A program made the translations under genes and the position numbers. Positions 8,583 to 17,456 of a stretch of 64,000 nt of DNA are shown in pieces. The notes beneath the pieces were generated by a model. That model was not told the origin of the DNA. It did no database searches and worked only from the letters and a program-made list of their open reading frames with translations. Origin of the DNA: Nonomuraea sp. NBC_00507. GTDB taxonomy: Bacteria; Actinomycetota; Actinomycetes; Streptosporangiales; Streptosporangiaceae. Numbering within the stretch: position 1 is the stretch's first letter; each line of letters starts with the position of its first letter. Location: contig NZ_CP107853.1 in assembly GCF_036013525.1 (NCBI RefSeq), positions 3,782,001 through 3,846,000 of the forward strand. Direction: 5' to 3'.

Positions 8583-8945
8583 GTGTTCGGACTCGGGTGG
8601 GCGGAGATCGGGGCGCTGATCGTGCTGGCGCTGCTCGTCTTCGGTCCCGACAAACTGCCTCAGGCCGCCGCGCAGGCAGGCAAGACGCTGCGCAATCTGC
8701 GCCGGATGGCCAACAACGCCCGCGACGACCTGCGCACCGGCCTGGGCCCGGAGTTTCAGAACTTCGACCCGGCCGACCTCAACCCGCGCAACTTCGTCCG
8801 CAAGCATCTCCTCGACGACCTCGAGGAGGACTGGAACGACAAGCCGAAGGCACTGGAGCCCGCCACGACGGCCCCTTACGCGGACCCGGTCGTGGACGAG
8901 CTGGGTTACGGTGAGCTCCCGCCCTACGACTCGGAAGCGACCTGA
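8583..8945 (+). CDS. tatB: Sec-independent protein translocase protein TatB
   Basis: TatB is the receptor-complex partner of TatC for export of folded proteins with twin-arginine signals. The 120-residue protein has the hallmark N-terminal membrane helix and hinge (GWAEIGALIVLALLVFGPDK, with the conserved FGPDKLP) and then an amphipathic helix (AAAQAGKTLRNLRRMANNAR). The C-terminus is acidic and variable. It starts at GTG 8583 after GGAGCTCACG. Its place just after htrA is typical. A Tat-type substrate, the intradiol dioxygenase at 34461-35234, is in the same window. Confidence 0.95.
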   Translation: MFGLGWAEIGALIVLALLVFGPDKLPQAAAQAGKTLRNLRRMANNARDDLRTGLGPEFQNFDPADLNPRNFVRKHLLDDLEEDWNDKPKALEPATTAPYADPVVDELGYGELPPYDSEAT

Positions 8946-8974
8946 CGGCCAGGCCGCGAGTAGAGTTCTGAGAT

Positions 8975-9418
8975 GTGAGCGACATCACCACGGCCATCGA
9001 GGAAGGCGCCAAGAAGTCCGGCATCCTCTGGCTCACCCTCGACCGGCCCCGCCTGGCCTGGCATGCCTGGCACGACGGGGCCATCTACCTGGTGACCGGC
9101 GGTGAGGAGCAGCGGCTGCCGGGGCTGGAGGCCCTCGAGCGGGTTCACGTGACGCTGCGGAGCAAGGACAACGGCGCCCGGCTGGTGGAGTTCGACGCGG
9201 CGGTGTCGGTGGTGGACCAGGCCGCGGCGGCCGACGCCGTGGCCGCGCTGGCCAAGGAGCGGCTCAACGCCCGCGACAGCGAGCATCTCACCGAGCGCTG
9301 GGCCGGCGAGTCCGTCGTCCTGCGCCTCACCCCCGAGACCGGCGCGACCACCGCGGTCTCGGAGCGTCAGGCCGGGACGGTCACGGGCTCCTCGGCCGCC
9401 GTGGCCGGGGACGGCTGA
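8975..9418 (+). CDS. Conserved actinobacterial protein of unknown function
   Basis: A 147-residue soluble protein (VSDITTAIEEGAKKSGILWL) starting at GTG 8975. The motifs LTLDRPRLAWHAWHDGAIYL and VTGGEEQRLPGLEAL are conserved in similar actinobacterial proteins next to tatB. The pattern of short beta strands faintly recalls the split-barrel flavin/pyridoxamine-phosphate-oxidase-like fold, but I see no binding signature that proves it. Its 3' end overlaps the convergent transporter gene by 52 bases. Confidence 0.75.
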   Translation: MSDITTAIEEGAKKSGILWLTLDRPRLAWHAWHDGAIYLVTGGEEQRLPGLEALERVHVTLRSKDNGARLVEFDAAVSVVDQAAAADAVAALAKERLNARDSEHLTERWAGESVVLRLTPETGATTAVSERQAGTVTGSSAAVAGDG

Positions 9419-10320
9419 GGGGACGCGGAGGCGGTCTGAGCCAGGAGGGCGCCGGACAGGACGATCAGGCCGCCGACGATCTGGAAGACGCCGAGCGTCT
9501 CGCCGAGCAGCGCCCAGGCGACCAGCGCGCCGCCGATGACCTCCAGAGTCGCCACCGTCGCGCCCACCGCGGCCGACAACCGCCGCACGGCGTTCACCCC
9601 CAGGATGTACGCGATCACGGTGGCGATCAGCACCATCCACAGGTACGCGCCGAGCACCGGCAACGTCAGCCCGTCCTCAGACGGCGTGACCGAGGCGGTG
9701 AAGGCGTCCCACGGGATGTTCCAGGGCCGGGCGAACGGGATCAGCACCACCGCTGCCCCCATCATCCCCCAGGCGATCAGCCCGAGCGGATCCACGTCGT
9801 CGCCGAAGCTATCGTTCATGAGGAAATATCCGGCACAGCATGCCCCGGCGATCAGCCCCAGCAGCAGCCCCAGCGCATCCAGCCGCAACCCCTGCCACGC
9901 CTCGACGACGATCCCGAGGCCTACGAACGCGACGACCGCGCCCACGTAGGCGGCCCGCGCGAGCCGGATCTTGCGCACCAAGCGCACCCAGGCCACCACC
10001 ATCACCGGAGCCATGAACTCCAGCAGCAGCGCCACCCCGACGGGCAGCCGCGTGATCGCGACGAAGTAGAGCGACTGGACCCCGGCCACCGCCATGACCG
10101 CGTACAGCCCGAAGAACGGCAGCCTGGACCGCGGGATCCGCAGCGCCTGCGGGCGGACCACGGCCAGCACGGCGAGCAGCAGCAGCCCCGCGCCCGCCAT
10201 CCGCGTCCACACGGCCTCGATCGGCGCCAGCCCGGCGGTGATGAGGTATTTGGCCATGGGACCCGAGAACGCGAAACACCACGAAGACACGAACGCGAGC
10301 GCCAGCCCCGCATACCTCAT
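9367..10320 (-). CDS. EamA/DMT superfamily transporter (RhtA-like exporter)
   Basis: A 317-residue integral membrane protein with about ten hydrophobic helices in two homologous halves. It begins MRYAGLALAFVSSWCFAFSG. Typical EamA features are the end of the first half (FVGLGIVVEAWQG) and the second-half run LSAAVGATVATLEVIGGALV. Relatives export amino acids, threonine/homoserine or small metabolites; the substrate here cannot be read from sequence. Its last 52 coding bases overlap the end of the convergent gene. Confidence 0.88.
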   Translation of the reverse strand: MRYAGLALAFVSSWCFAFSGPMAKYLITAGLAPIEAVWTRMAGAGLLLLAVLAVVRPQALRIPRSRLPFFGLYAVMAVAGVQSLYFVAITRLPVGVALLLEFMAPVMVVAWVRLVRKIRLARAAYVGAVVAFVGLGIVVEAWQGLRLDALGLLLGLIAGACCAGYFLMNDSFGDDVDPLGLIAWGMMGAAVVLIPFARPWNIPWDAFTASVTPSEDGLTLPVLGAYLWMVLIATVIAYILGVNAVRRLSAAVGATVATLEVIGGALVAWALLGETLGVFQIVGGLIVLSGALLAQTASASPQPSPATAAEEPVTVPA

Positions 10321-10416
10321 CGCACACCACCAGCTAAGTAATGACCGTTAACTGTGTTTGATACTGACACGCCGGGCGTCCCGGGCGCAACGGGGCAGCG
10401 CTGTTAGCCTGGCCAC

Positions 10417-11619
10417 GTGAAGATCTTCGTGGCCCGGCTGCCGGGGACCCCGGTCTTCGACCCGGCAGGGGATCAGATCGGCCGGGTCAGGGACGTCGTG
10501 GTCGGCCTGCGCATCGGCCGCCGGCCCACCGTGCACGGCCTGGTGGTGGAGGTGCAGCCGCGTCGCCGGGTGTTCCTGCCCATCACCCGCGTCCGCCGTA
10601 TCGAGCCGGGCGCCGTGGTCTTCACCGGCCGCATCAACATGCGCAGGTTCGAGCAGCGCGGCACCGAGACGCTGGTGGTCGGGGAGATGCTGGACCTGGC
10701 CGTACACGTCGACAGCGAGCCCATGACCGTCTACGACCTGGCCATGGAGGAGATCAAGCCGTCCACCTGGGAGATCACCGAGGTCGCCGTCTACAAGGGC
10801 AGGCGGCGCGAGCCGCGCATCGTGGACTGGAGCGAGGTGTCGGGGTTCGACAAGCTCCAGAAGGACCAGGGGGCGGCGGGGCTGATCGCGGCGTTCGAGT
10901 CGATGCGCGCCGCCGACATGGCCAGCGCCCTGCATGAGCTGCCGAGCAAGCGCCGCGTCGAGATCGCCCGCGCGCTCAACGACGACCGGCTGGCCGACGT
11001 GCTGGAGGAGCTGCCGCCCGACGACCAGATCGGCATCCTCGGCACGCTGGAGCCGGAGCGGGCGGCCGACGTCCTGGAGGAGATGGGCCCCGACGACGCC
11101 GCCGACCTGCTGCACGACCTGCCCGACGAGCAGGCGGCCAGGCTGCTGGCGCTGATGGAGCCGGACGAGGCGGACCCGGTGCGGCGGCTGCTGACCTATC
11201 CGGAGGACAGCGCGGGCGGCGTGATGACCAGCGAGCCGGTGATCCTGCCGCCCACCGCCACGGTGGCCGAGGCGCTCGCGCACATCAGGCAGCAGGATCT
11301 CACGCCCGCGGTCGCAGCCCAGGTCTACGTGACCCGGCCGCCCACCGAGACGCCGACGGGGACATACCTGGGCGTCTCGCACTTCCAGCGGCTGCTGCGC
11401 GAGCCGCCGTCCACGTTGCTGGGCGCCGTGCTCGACCCGTCGATCGACCCGATCAGGCCGGCGTTCTCACTGATCGAGATCACCGCTTACCTGGCCAACT
11501 ACAACCTCGTCGCGGCCCCGGTCGTGGACGAGCTCGGCAGGCTCGTCGGCGCGGTGACCGTGGACGACGTCCTGGACCACCTGCTACCCGAGGACTGGCG
11601 CGAGGAGGCCCCGTCATGA
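10417..11619 (+). CDS. PRC-barrel, MgtE intracellular N-domain and CBS-pair protein (soluble, Rv1232c-like)
   Basis: A 400-residue cytoplasmic protein. Residues 1-100 are a PRC-barrel-like domain (VARLPGTPVFDPAGDQIGRV). Residues about 150-250 form an MgtE N-terminal superhelical domain with repeats such as LADVLEELPPDDQIGILGTL and AADLLHDLPDEQAARLLALM. Residues about 260-395 form a CBS pair that begins at YPEDSAGGVMTSEP and ends DELGRLVGAVTVDDVLDHLL. The membrane channel of true MgtE is absent, so this is a sensor-like module rather than a transporter. It overlaps the DUF1003 membrane protein by ATGA; the same two-gene order occurs near mrp in mycobacteria. Confidence 0.88.
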   Translation: MKIFVARLPGTPVFDPAGDQIGRVRDVVVGLRIGRRPTVHGLVVEVQPRRRVFLPITRVRRIEPGAVVFTGRINMRRFEQRGTETLVVGEMLDLAVHVDSEPMTVYDLAMEEIKPSTWEITEVAVYKGRRREPRIVDWSEVSGFDKLQKDQGAAGLIAAFESMRAADMASALHELPSKRRVEIARALNDDRLADVLEELPPDDQIGILGTLEPERAADVLEEMGPDDAADLLHDLPDEQAARLLALMEPDEADPVRRLLTYPEDSAGGVMTSEPVILPPTATVAEALAHIRQQDLTPAVAAQVYVTRPPTETPTGTYLGVSHFQRLLREPPSTLLGAVLDPSIDPIRPAFSLIEITAYLANYNLVAAPVVDELGRLVGAVTVDDVLDHLLPEDWREEAPS

Positions 11620-12086
11620 CCGCCGAACGACTGGACCAGCCCCGTGCGCTGCGCCGCTCGCTGCGGCCGCACTACGACCCGGAGGTTTTCGGCCGCCTGT
11701 CGGAGCGGATCGCCCGCTTCCTCGGCACGGCCAGGTTCCTTGTCTACATGACCGTGTTCGTGATGGTCTGGGTGAGCTGGAACTTCCTTGCGCCCCCGGG
11801 CTTCACGTTCGACCCGTACCCGTTCATCTTCCTCACGCTCATGCTGTCGCTGCAGGCCAGCTACGCCGCGCCGCTGATCCTGCTGGCCCAGAACCGGCAG
11901 GCCGACCGGGACCGCATCCAGTACGAGCACGACCGCGAGGTCGCCGATCGCAACCAGGCCGAGATCGAATATCTGACCCGCGAGATCGCCGGGCTGCGCA
12001 TGGCGATCAACGAGGTCGCCACCCGCGACTACCTGCGCGCGGAGCTCGGCCGGCTGCAGGAGGAGCTCAAGGAGCCCCGCCACTGA
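11616..12086 (+). CDS. DUF1003 family membrane protein
   Basis: A 156-residue protein with two adjacent membrane helices (LVYMTVFVMVWVSWNFLAPP and FIFLTLMLSLQASYAAPLIL) and a conserved DUF1003 centre (FDPYPFIFLTLMLSLQAS, then APLILLAQNRQADRDR). A charged C-terminal helix follows, probably coiled coil. The start codon overlaps the stop of the PRC/CBS gene by four bases, so the two are coupled. A joint role in divalent cation sensing is an inference from the partner's MgtE-like domains. The 3' end overlaps the convergent marR gene by 20 bases. Confidence 0.88.
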   Translation: MTAERLDQPRALRRSLRPHYDPEVFGRLSERIARFLGTARFLVYMTVFVMVWVSWNFLAPPGFTFDPYPFIFLTLMLSLQASYAAPLILLAQNRQADRDRIQYEHDREVADRNQAEIEYLTREIAGLRMAINEVATRDYLRAELGRLQEELKEPRH

Positions 12087-12531
12087 TGTTCAGCTTGCCG
12101 AGCATGGCCCGGATCTGGGCGATCTCGCCGGCGCCGAGCATGTCGAGGAACTGGCTCCGGATGCCGCGCAGGTAGGTCGGGGTCGCCTCGGCCAGCCGGG
12201 CGGCGCCGGCGTCCGTCAGCACCGCGAACAGCCCGCGGGCGTCGTCCGCACACGCTTCGCGCGACACCAGCCCGTCCCGTTGCAGCCGGTCGATGAGCCT
12301 GGTCAGGCCGCTGCGGGAGAGCAGCACGCGGTCCGCGAGATCGTTCATGCGCAGCCGCCGCTCGGGCGCCTCGGCCAGCTGCATCAGCACCTCGTAGGAG
12401 GCCAGCGGCAGATCGTGGGCGACGAGCAGCTCCGCCTCCAGGTGGCGGGTCATGCGCACCTGGGCACGCTGCAGCAGCCGCCAGACCGTCAGCTCCTCGG
12501 CGGTCAGCCCGTCGTCGCGCAGGAGAGTCAC
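12067..12531 (-). CDS. MarR family transcriptional regulator
   Basis: A 154-residue winged-helix regulator. The core DNA-binding region is LRMNDLADRVLLSRSGLTRL followed by IDRLQRDGLVSREACADDAR, the classic MarR recognition helix and wing. N- and C-terminal helices form the dimer interface (DLPLASYEVLMQLAEAPERR). No transporter or enzyme gene is divergently paired, apart from mrp about 170 bases away, so the regulated target is unclear. Confidence 0.9.
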   Translation of the reverse strand: MTLLRDDGLTAEELTVWRLLQRAQVRMTRHLEAELLVAHDLPLASYEVLMQLAEAPERRLRMNDLADRVLLSRSGLTRLIDRLQRDGLVSREACADDARGLFAVLTDAGAARLAEATPTYLRGIRSQFLDMLGAGEIAQIRAMLGKLNISGGAP

Positions 12532-12700
12532 GGAGTAACCTTAAGACGTTGTTGCACAGACATCTAACAGCACGGATTAACCCAGCGCCGCCTCCGGTTC
12601 ATACCATTGAGGGGCATCCTCGCTGGCGTCCAGCGCCTGTCACACATATATCGACATAGCCGACTAAGGAGGTACGGCACTCCTTCGTGCCGAGACTTCG

Positions 12701-13837
12701 ATGGCACCAACCCAGGAACTGGTGACGGCGGCCCTGTCCACCGTCATCGACCCCGAGATCCGTCGCCCGATCACGGACCTCGACATGGTCAAGAGCATCG
12801 AGATCGCTCCCGATGGGGCGGTGCGTGTGGGCGTCTACCTCACCGTGTCCGGATGTCCGATGAAAGACACCATCCGGCGCGACGTGACGAACGCCGTCTC
12901 CAAGGTCGAAGGCGTGACCGGCGTCCAGATCGAGCTCGACGTCATGAGCACCGAGCAGCGCAAGAAGCTGCAGACCATGCTGAGGGGCAACCGCGGGCCG
13001 GAGAAGGAGATCCCGTTCAATCAGCCGGGCTCGCTGACCCGCGTGTTCGCGGTGGCCAGCGGCAAGGGCGGGGTCGGCAAGTCGTCGGTGACGGTCAACC
13101 TGGCCGCCGCCATGGCCGCGAGCGGCCTCAAGGTCGGCATCGTGGACGCCGACATCTACGGCCACAGCGTTCCTCGCATGCTGGGTGCCGCCGAGAAGCC
13201 CACCAAGGTCGAGGACATGATCATGCCGCCGGTGGCGCATGACATCAAGGTCATCTCGGTCGGCATGTTCAAGCCCGAGGGCAACACGCCGGTGGTCTGG
13301 CGCGGGCCGATGCTGGACCGGGCGCTCCACCAGTTCCTCGCCGACGTCTACTGGGGCGACCTCGACATCCTCCTGCTCGACCTGCCCCCGGGCACCGGCG
13401 ACATCGCCATCTCCGTCGCGCAGCGGCTGCCGGGTGCGGAGCTCCTGGTCGTGACGACGCCGCAGATGGCCGCCGCCGAGGTGGCCGAGCGGGCCGGATC
13501 CATCGCGGCCCAGACCCACCAGCAGATCGCCGGCGTCATCGAGAACATGGCGTGGCTGCCCTGCCCGCACTGCGACGAGCGCGTCGCTGTGTTCGGCGAG
13601 GGCGGCGGCCAGATCGTGGCCGACGCGCTGACCCGCACGCTGGGGGCCCGGGTGCCGCTGCTCGGCCAGGTGCCGATCGACCTGCGGCTGCGCGAGGGCG
13701 GCGACGAGGGCAAGCCCCTGGTCCTGACCGACCCCGACGCGCCGGCCGCGGCCGAGCTGCTCAAGATCGCCTCCGGGTTGAGCAAGCGTTCCTCCAGCCT
13801 GAAGGGACTCCAGCTGGGCCTGGCTCCCCGCGGCTGA
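12701..13837 (+). CDS. mrp: Mrp/NBP35-family iron-sulfur cluster carrier ATPase (ApbC)
   Basis: A 378-residue cytoplasmic P-loop ATPase that binds and transfers Fe-S clusters. Residues 1-90 are a MIP18/DUF59 domain (TVIDPEIRRPITDLDMVKSI). The deviant Walker A motif is SGKGGVGKSSVTVNL and the switch region is GIVDADIYGHSVPRML. DLPPGTGDIAISV follows, and the cluster-binding CPHC (WLPCPHCDER) is intact. The ATG giving MAPTQELVTAALSTV lacks a strong ribosome binding site directly before it; AAGGAGG lies 35 bases upstream at about 12665. Its position downstream of sigE-htrA-tatB matches other actinobacteria. Confidence 0.95.
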   Translation: MAPTQELVTAALSTVIDPEIRRPITDLDMVKSIEIAPDGAVRVGVYLTVSGCPMKDTIRRDVTNAVSKVEGVTGVQIELDVMSTEQRKKLQTMLRGNRGPEKEIPFNQPGSLTRVFAVASGKGGVGKSSVTVNLAAAMAASGLKVGIVDADIYGHSVPRMLGAAEKPTKVEDMIMPPVAHDIKVISVGMFKPEGNTPVVWRGPMLDRALHQFLADVYWGDLDILLLDLPPGTGDIAISVAQRLPGAELLVVTTPQMAAAEVAERAGSIAAQTHQQIAGVIENMAWLPCPHCDERVAVFGEGGGQIVADALTRTLGARVPLLGQVPIDLRLREGGDEGKPLVLTDPDAPAAAELLKIASGLSKRSSSLKGLQLGLAPRG

Positions 13838-13934
13838 GCCGTCTGGCCTCGCGTGCTCGCACCCCGTGCGGGCACGCACGGCCGGGGCAGCCCTCGCGCC
13901 GTGGCGACGACCTCGGGACAGTAGCGTGTGGCGC

Positions 13935-14867
13935 ATGCGCTCACGTCGTTCGGTTCTCGCGGTGCCCGGCAGCAACCCGCGTTTCCTGGAGAAGGCCCAG
14001 ACCCTGCCCGTCGACGAGGTCTTCCTCGACCTGGAGGACTCCGTCGCGCCCGCGGCCAAGGAGGAGGCGCGCCGCAACGTCGTGGCGGCGCTGCGCGAGG
14101 GCGACTGGACCGGCAAGACGCGGGTGGTCAGGGTCAACGACCTCGCGACGCAGTGGACGTACCGGGACGTGATCGAGACCGTCGAGGGCGCCGGGGAGTT
14201 CCTCGACTGCGTGATGCTGCCCAAGGTGCAGGACCCCACGGAGGTCGTCTGGCTGGACACGTTGCTCAGCCAGATCGAGAAGGCCATGGGCTACGAGGTC
14301 GGCCGCATCGGTATCGAGGCGCAGATCGAGAACGCCCGCGGCCTGGTGAACGCCGACGCCATCGCCGGGTCGTCCAGGCGACTGGAGACCCTGGTGTTCG
14401 GCCCCGCGGACTTCATGGCCTCGATCAACATGCGCACGCTCGTCGTCGGCGAGCAGCCGCCCGGCTACGACGAGGGCGACGCCTACCACTACATCCTCAT
14501 GCGGCTGCTCATGGCGGCCAGGACGCATGACCTGCAGGTGATCGACGGGCCTTACCTGCAGATCAAGGATGTCGACGGCTTCAGGCGGGTGGCCAGGAGG
14601 TCTGCGGCGCTCGGCTACGACGGCAAGTGGGTGCTGCATCCCTCCCAGGTGGACGCGGCCAACGAGGTGTTCTCGCCGGCGCAGGAGGACTATGACCACG
14701 CCGAGCTCATCCTGGAGGCGTACGACTACTACACCACCGTGGAGAAGCGCGGCGCGGTCATGCTGGGCGACGAGATGATCGACGAGGCCTCGCGCAAGAT
14801 GGCGCTCGTCGTGGCCGCCAAGGGGCGGGCGGCCGGGCTGGTCCGTACGAAGAGCTTCACACCTTGA
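13935..14867 (+). CDS. HpcH/HpaI aldolase/citrate lyase family protein (CitE-like, malyl-CoA lyase type)
   Basis: A 310-residue TIM-barrel CoA-ester lyase. It begins MRSRRSVLAVPGSNPRFLEK. Family marks are VDEVFLDLEDSVAP, the Mg-binding Glu in IGIEAQIENARGLVNA and the Mg-binding Asp in FGPADFMAS. The substrate/hinge segment GKWVLHPSQVDAANEVFSP is also typical. Such stand-alone CitE-like proteins in actinobacteria are usually annotated as L-malyl-CoA / beta-methylmalyl-CoA lyases; no citrate lyase alpha or gamma subunit genes are nearby, so a true citrate lyase is unlikely. A GTG at 13926 is an alternative start three codons upstream. Confidence 0.88.
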   Translation: MRSRRSVLAVPGSNPRFLEKAQTLPVDEVFLDLEDSVAPAAKEEARRNVVAALREGDWTGKTRVVRVNDLATQWTYRDVIETVEGAGEFLDCVMLPKVQDPTEVVWLDTLLSQIEKAMGYEVGRIGIEAQIENARGLVNADAIAGSSRRLETLVFGPADFMASINMRTLVVGEQPPGYDEGDAYHYILMRLLMAARTHDLQVIDGPYLQIKDVDGFRRVARRSAALGYDGKWVLHPSQVDAANEVFSPAQEDYDHAELILEAYDYYTTVEKRGAVMLGDEMIDEASRKMALVVAAKGRAAGLVRTKSFTP

Positions 14868-15402
14868 TGCCGATCGCGGTGAAGAACCAGAACGACGACG
14901 TCAGCCAGAGCCCCACCAGCGCGGTGAACGCCAGCCCGCCGAGCACCGGCAGCGTCCAGCCCGGTGTGTCCCGCTTGGGCAGGGCCAGCAGCTTCGTGGT
15001 GAACACACCGTAGAAGAAGCAGCCGAGCAGCGAGTGCGCGAGCACGCGGGGCACGTCGTACTGCAGGCCCAGGGCGTAGAGGCAGTGGAAGGCGACCGGG
15101 ATCGTCAGCAGGAACGCCAGCCGTCCCGACCAGCGGTGCACGGCCGGCGGGATGGTGATCCCGAGCTTGCCCCACATCGACAGGGCCGAGACGACCTGCA
15201 CGATCGCCAGCACGAACGCGCCGGTCGTCAGCCACACCTTCATGGGCAGCGCGGCGGAGAAGCCGGCCACGCCGACCGCGAACCCGGTGGGCGTGTGCAC
15301 CCGGCCGTACACGCCGAGCGCGAGCACGACCAGGCCGCCGATCAGCAGCGGCACCAGTAACGGCGTCAGGCTGCGTGAGGGGCGATGGTGGATGGCGGTC
15401 AT
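14857..15402 (-). CDS. DUF6529-like membrane protein, possible heme-b membrane subunit
   Basis: A 181-residue protein with about five membrane helices. It begins MTAIHHRPSRSLTPLLVPLL. Three histidines sit in or beside helices (AVHRWSGRLAF, PVAFHCLYALG and VLAHSLLGCFFYG); this pattern, above all HRWSGR, resembles cytochrome b561/ferric-reductase-like heme ligation, so heme binding is my inference. It overlaps the upstream exported-protein gene by ATGA. The last 11 coding bases overlap the end of the convergent lyase gene. Confidence 0.75.
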   Translation of the reverse strand: MTAIHHRPSRSLTPLLVPLLIGGLVVLALGVYGRVHTPTGFAVGVAGFSAALPMKVWLTTGAFVLAIVQVVSALSMWGKLGITIPPAVHRWSGRLAFLLTIPVAFHCLYALGLQYDVPRVLAHSLLGCFFYGVFTTKLLALPKRDTPGWTLPVLGGLAFTALVGLWLTSSFWFFTAIGIKV

Positions 15403-16094
15403 TGCATCTCCTCGATGAAGCCGTCGACGTCCTTCGGGTAGATCGTGGTGTCGCCGACCGTGAGCGGCGCGGTCGGCTGCTCGCCGTTCAGCTCGGGGAC
15501 CGGGACCGGGCTTCCGGCCTCGGAGGCGGCGCCGACCGTGGTGTAGCCGCCGTTCGGGTTCTTCACCCTGATCCAGCCGGCCTTGAACTGGGCGCCCCGG
15601 ACGATCGCGCTGGCCCGGTACAGGCCCGACGGCTTCTCCGCCGTGGGCGCCACGAAGCTCCACTTCTTGCCGCCGACGGAGACCCAGCCCTTGGCCCGGC
15701 CGCCGCCCAACGCGGCCGTGACCTTCCCGGCGCCGAGGCCCTTGAGGCTCACCCCGTCGGCGGACTGGGTGCCCTTGAACCAGGACTCGGTGGTGCCGTC
15801 GCAGAAGTAGCCGATGGCCTTGCCGTCTCTGATCGAGATCGCGATGAGGGCGCCGTTGCCCTTGACGCGTCCGGCGTAGTCCGCCTTTTCGATCCGCTTC
15901 TCCTCGGACTCGGCCGGCGACGGGGACGGCTGAGCGGTGTTCTCCTTCGCCGCGGACCCTTCCGCGGCGGGGTTGTCGTCTGTGGCGGTGGTCGTGGTGT
16001 CCGCCGCGGGTGTCGCGGTGATGCTGGCGACACCGAGCCCCGCGGCGAGCACAGCTCCCGCCGCGAGGGTGATGACAGGTCCCAGCCTTGACAT
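15399..16094 (-). CDS. Exported protein of unknown function, partner of the membrane protein
   Basis: A 231-residue protein with an N-terminal signal or anchor (LGPVITLAAGAVLAAGLGVA), then a Thr/Ala/Pro-rich linker to about residue 65. The globular domain has beta-rich segments: GRVKGNGALIAISIRDGKAI, GYFCDGTTESWFKG and GAGKVTAALGGGRAKGWVSV. Near the end, IRVKNPNGGYTTVGAASEA is followed by LTVGDTTIYPKDVDGFIEEM. I know of no named family beyond actinobacterial relatives. Translational coupling (ATGA) to the histidine-bearing membrane protein suggests they work together at the outer face of the membrane. Confidence 0.75.
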   Translation of the reverse strand: MSRLGPVITLAAGAVLAAGLGVASITATPAADTTTTATDDNPAAEGSAAKENTAQPSPSPAESEEKRIEKADYAGRVKGNGALIAISIRDGKAIGYFCDGTTESWFKGTQSADGVSLKGLGAGKVTAALGGGRAKGWVSVGGKKWSFVAPTAEKPSGLYRASAIVRGAQFKAGWIRVKNPNGGYTTVGAASEAGSPVPVPELNGEQPTAPLTVGDTTIYPKDVDGFIEEMQ

Positions 16095-16242
16095 GGACTG
16101 CTCCCAGGGTCGAAATGCCTACCTCGGCCGCGTCCAGCGGCCGACCGCAGGTGGCAGCTGACTGCCCCTACGGCTCAGAGCATCCGCCTAAAAGGCGGGC
16201 CCGTCTGTGAACTAATGCGCATCAGATGGACAGAATGGAGAG

Positions 16243-17217
16243 ATGCAGGAGAATCCTGGGCCGCATCACCCATACGGCATGCAGTATCCGGCTCCGCCGC
16301 GGTCCTGGCTTATGCCGGCGCCCCGTGGGGCCCGGTACGACCACCTCGCCAGGAACGGGGTCGCCAGGCCGTGGCGGGCGATCGTCGGCACGATCGGGAT
16401 CGCCGCCATATTCCTCCTTGTCGCGGCGGTGGTGTTGTCCGCCGGCGCGGTGGTGGCGACGCTGCTCGGCATCCCCGCACCGCTCGACGTCGAGCGCGGG
16501 CTGTTCGGCGACCCGGTGTTCGGGCTGACCGTGACGTTGTTGTCGATCGCCGCCGTGCTCCCTTTTGTGTTCGGCATGGCGGCGTTGCTGCAACGGCGCC
16601 GTCCGGGGACGCTGTCATCGGTGGCCGGGCGGCTGCGCTGGCGCTGGCTCATGGCCTGCGTCGGACTGGCGGTCCTGGCACTCGTGCTCGGGCAAGCCGT
16701 GCAGGTCCTCGCCCTGGCGATGAGCGGCGAGGAGTACTCCGACATGTTCGGCTGGGTCGGGTGGGAACGTTTCCTGCCCGCGCTCGTCGTGATCGTGCTG
16801 CTGGTGCCGTTCCAGTCGGCCGCCGAGGAGTACGTCTTCCGCGGCTGGTTCCTGCAGGCCGTCGGAGCGCACGTGCGCAATCCGGTCTGGGGCATCCTGA
16901 TCGGGGCCGGCCTGTTCGCGTCGGTGCACGGATACACGTGGATGGGGCTGGCCGACGTGTTCGCCTTCGGCGCCGTCATGGGCTGGCTGGCGGTGCGGAC
17001 CGGGGGACTGGAGGCCGGGATCGGGCTGCACGTCATGAACAACATGCTGGCGTTCGGGATGAGCGCGGCCGCGGGGACCCTCGAGGACGCCCTGATCCAG
17101 AGCAAGGTCGCGGTGCCGTGGCAGGCGATCGTGGGCGTGGCGGTGCAGCTTGGTGCGTACGCTTTTGGGGTTTTGTATCTGGCCAAAAAGCGGTCACTCA
17201 GCACTATTTCTGGATAA
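16243..17217 (+). CDS. CPBP (CAAX/Abi) family intramembrane metalloprotease
   Basis: A 324-residue membrane protein with about eight helices. The CPBP motifs are complete: AAEEYVFRGWFLQA (EExxxR), FASVHGYTWMG (second-motif His) and GLHVMNNMLAFG (HxxxN). Such proteases process prenylated peptides, bacteriocin-related peptides or regulatory membrane proteins; the target here is unknown. The N-terminus is Pro/Tyr-rich (NPGPHHPYGMQYPAPP), a common cytoplasmic tail in actinobacteria. The ATG has GGAGAG directly upstream. Confidence 0.9.
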   Translation: MQENPGPHHPYGMQYPAPPRSWLMPAPRGARYDHLARNGVARPWRAIVGTIGIAAIFLLVAAVVLSAGAVVATLLGIPAPLDVERGLFGDPVFGLTVTLLSIAAVLPFVFGMAALLQRRRPGTLSSVAGRLRWRWLMACVGLAVLALVLGQAVQVLALAMSGEEYSDMFGWVGWERFLPALVVIVLLVPFQSAAEEYVFRGWFLQAVGAHVRNPVWGILIGAGLFASVHGYTWMGLADVFAFGAVMGWLAVRTGGLEAGIGLHVMNNMLAFGMSAAAGTLEDALIQSKVAVPWQAIVGVAVQLGAYAFGVLYLAKKRSLSTISG

Positions 17218-17456
17218 ATCGGGTTGGCGGGTCGGGGAATCTCGCTAGAGAGGTCTCGCAATTCCGGCTCATTCATGCTGCTCTGGATCGTGTGGGGCGG
17301 CGAGGGACTCCCGGAGGTGATCGTTTCGGTCCGGCGGGGTAAGTGTGGGTGCGTGTGATACTTCGTCGGGTGAGGACAACACGTTCGAAATCATGTGGAA
17401 CGGTCCCCGCGCAGTGACCGTTTTCGTCCGACTAGTTCGACTAGGAGGTACGACGC

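Noticed and set aside
6999..8807. 602-codon minus-strand open frame over htrA
   Set aside because: The htrA triad and PDZ domain on the plus strand are decisive; the antisense frame has no motif.
12599..14287. 562-codon minus-strand open frame over mrp and the CitE-like gene
   Set aside because: Both plus-strand genes have full family motifs; this frame crosses two genes and their gap.
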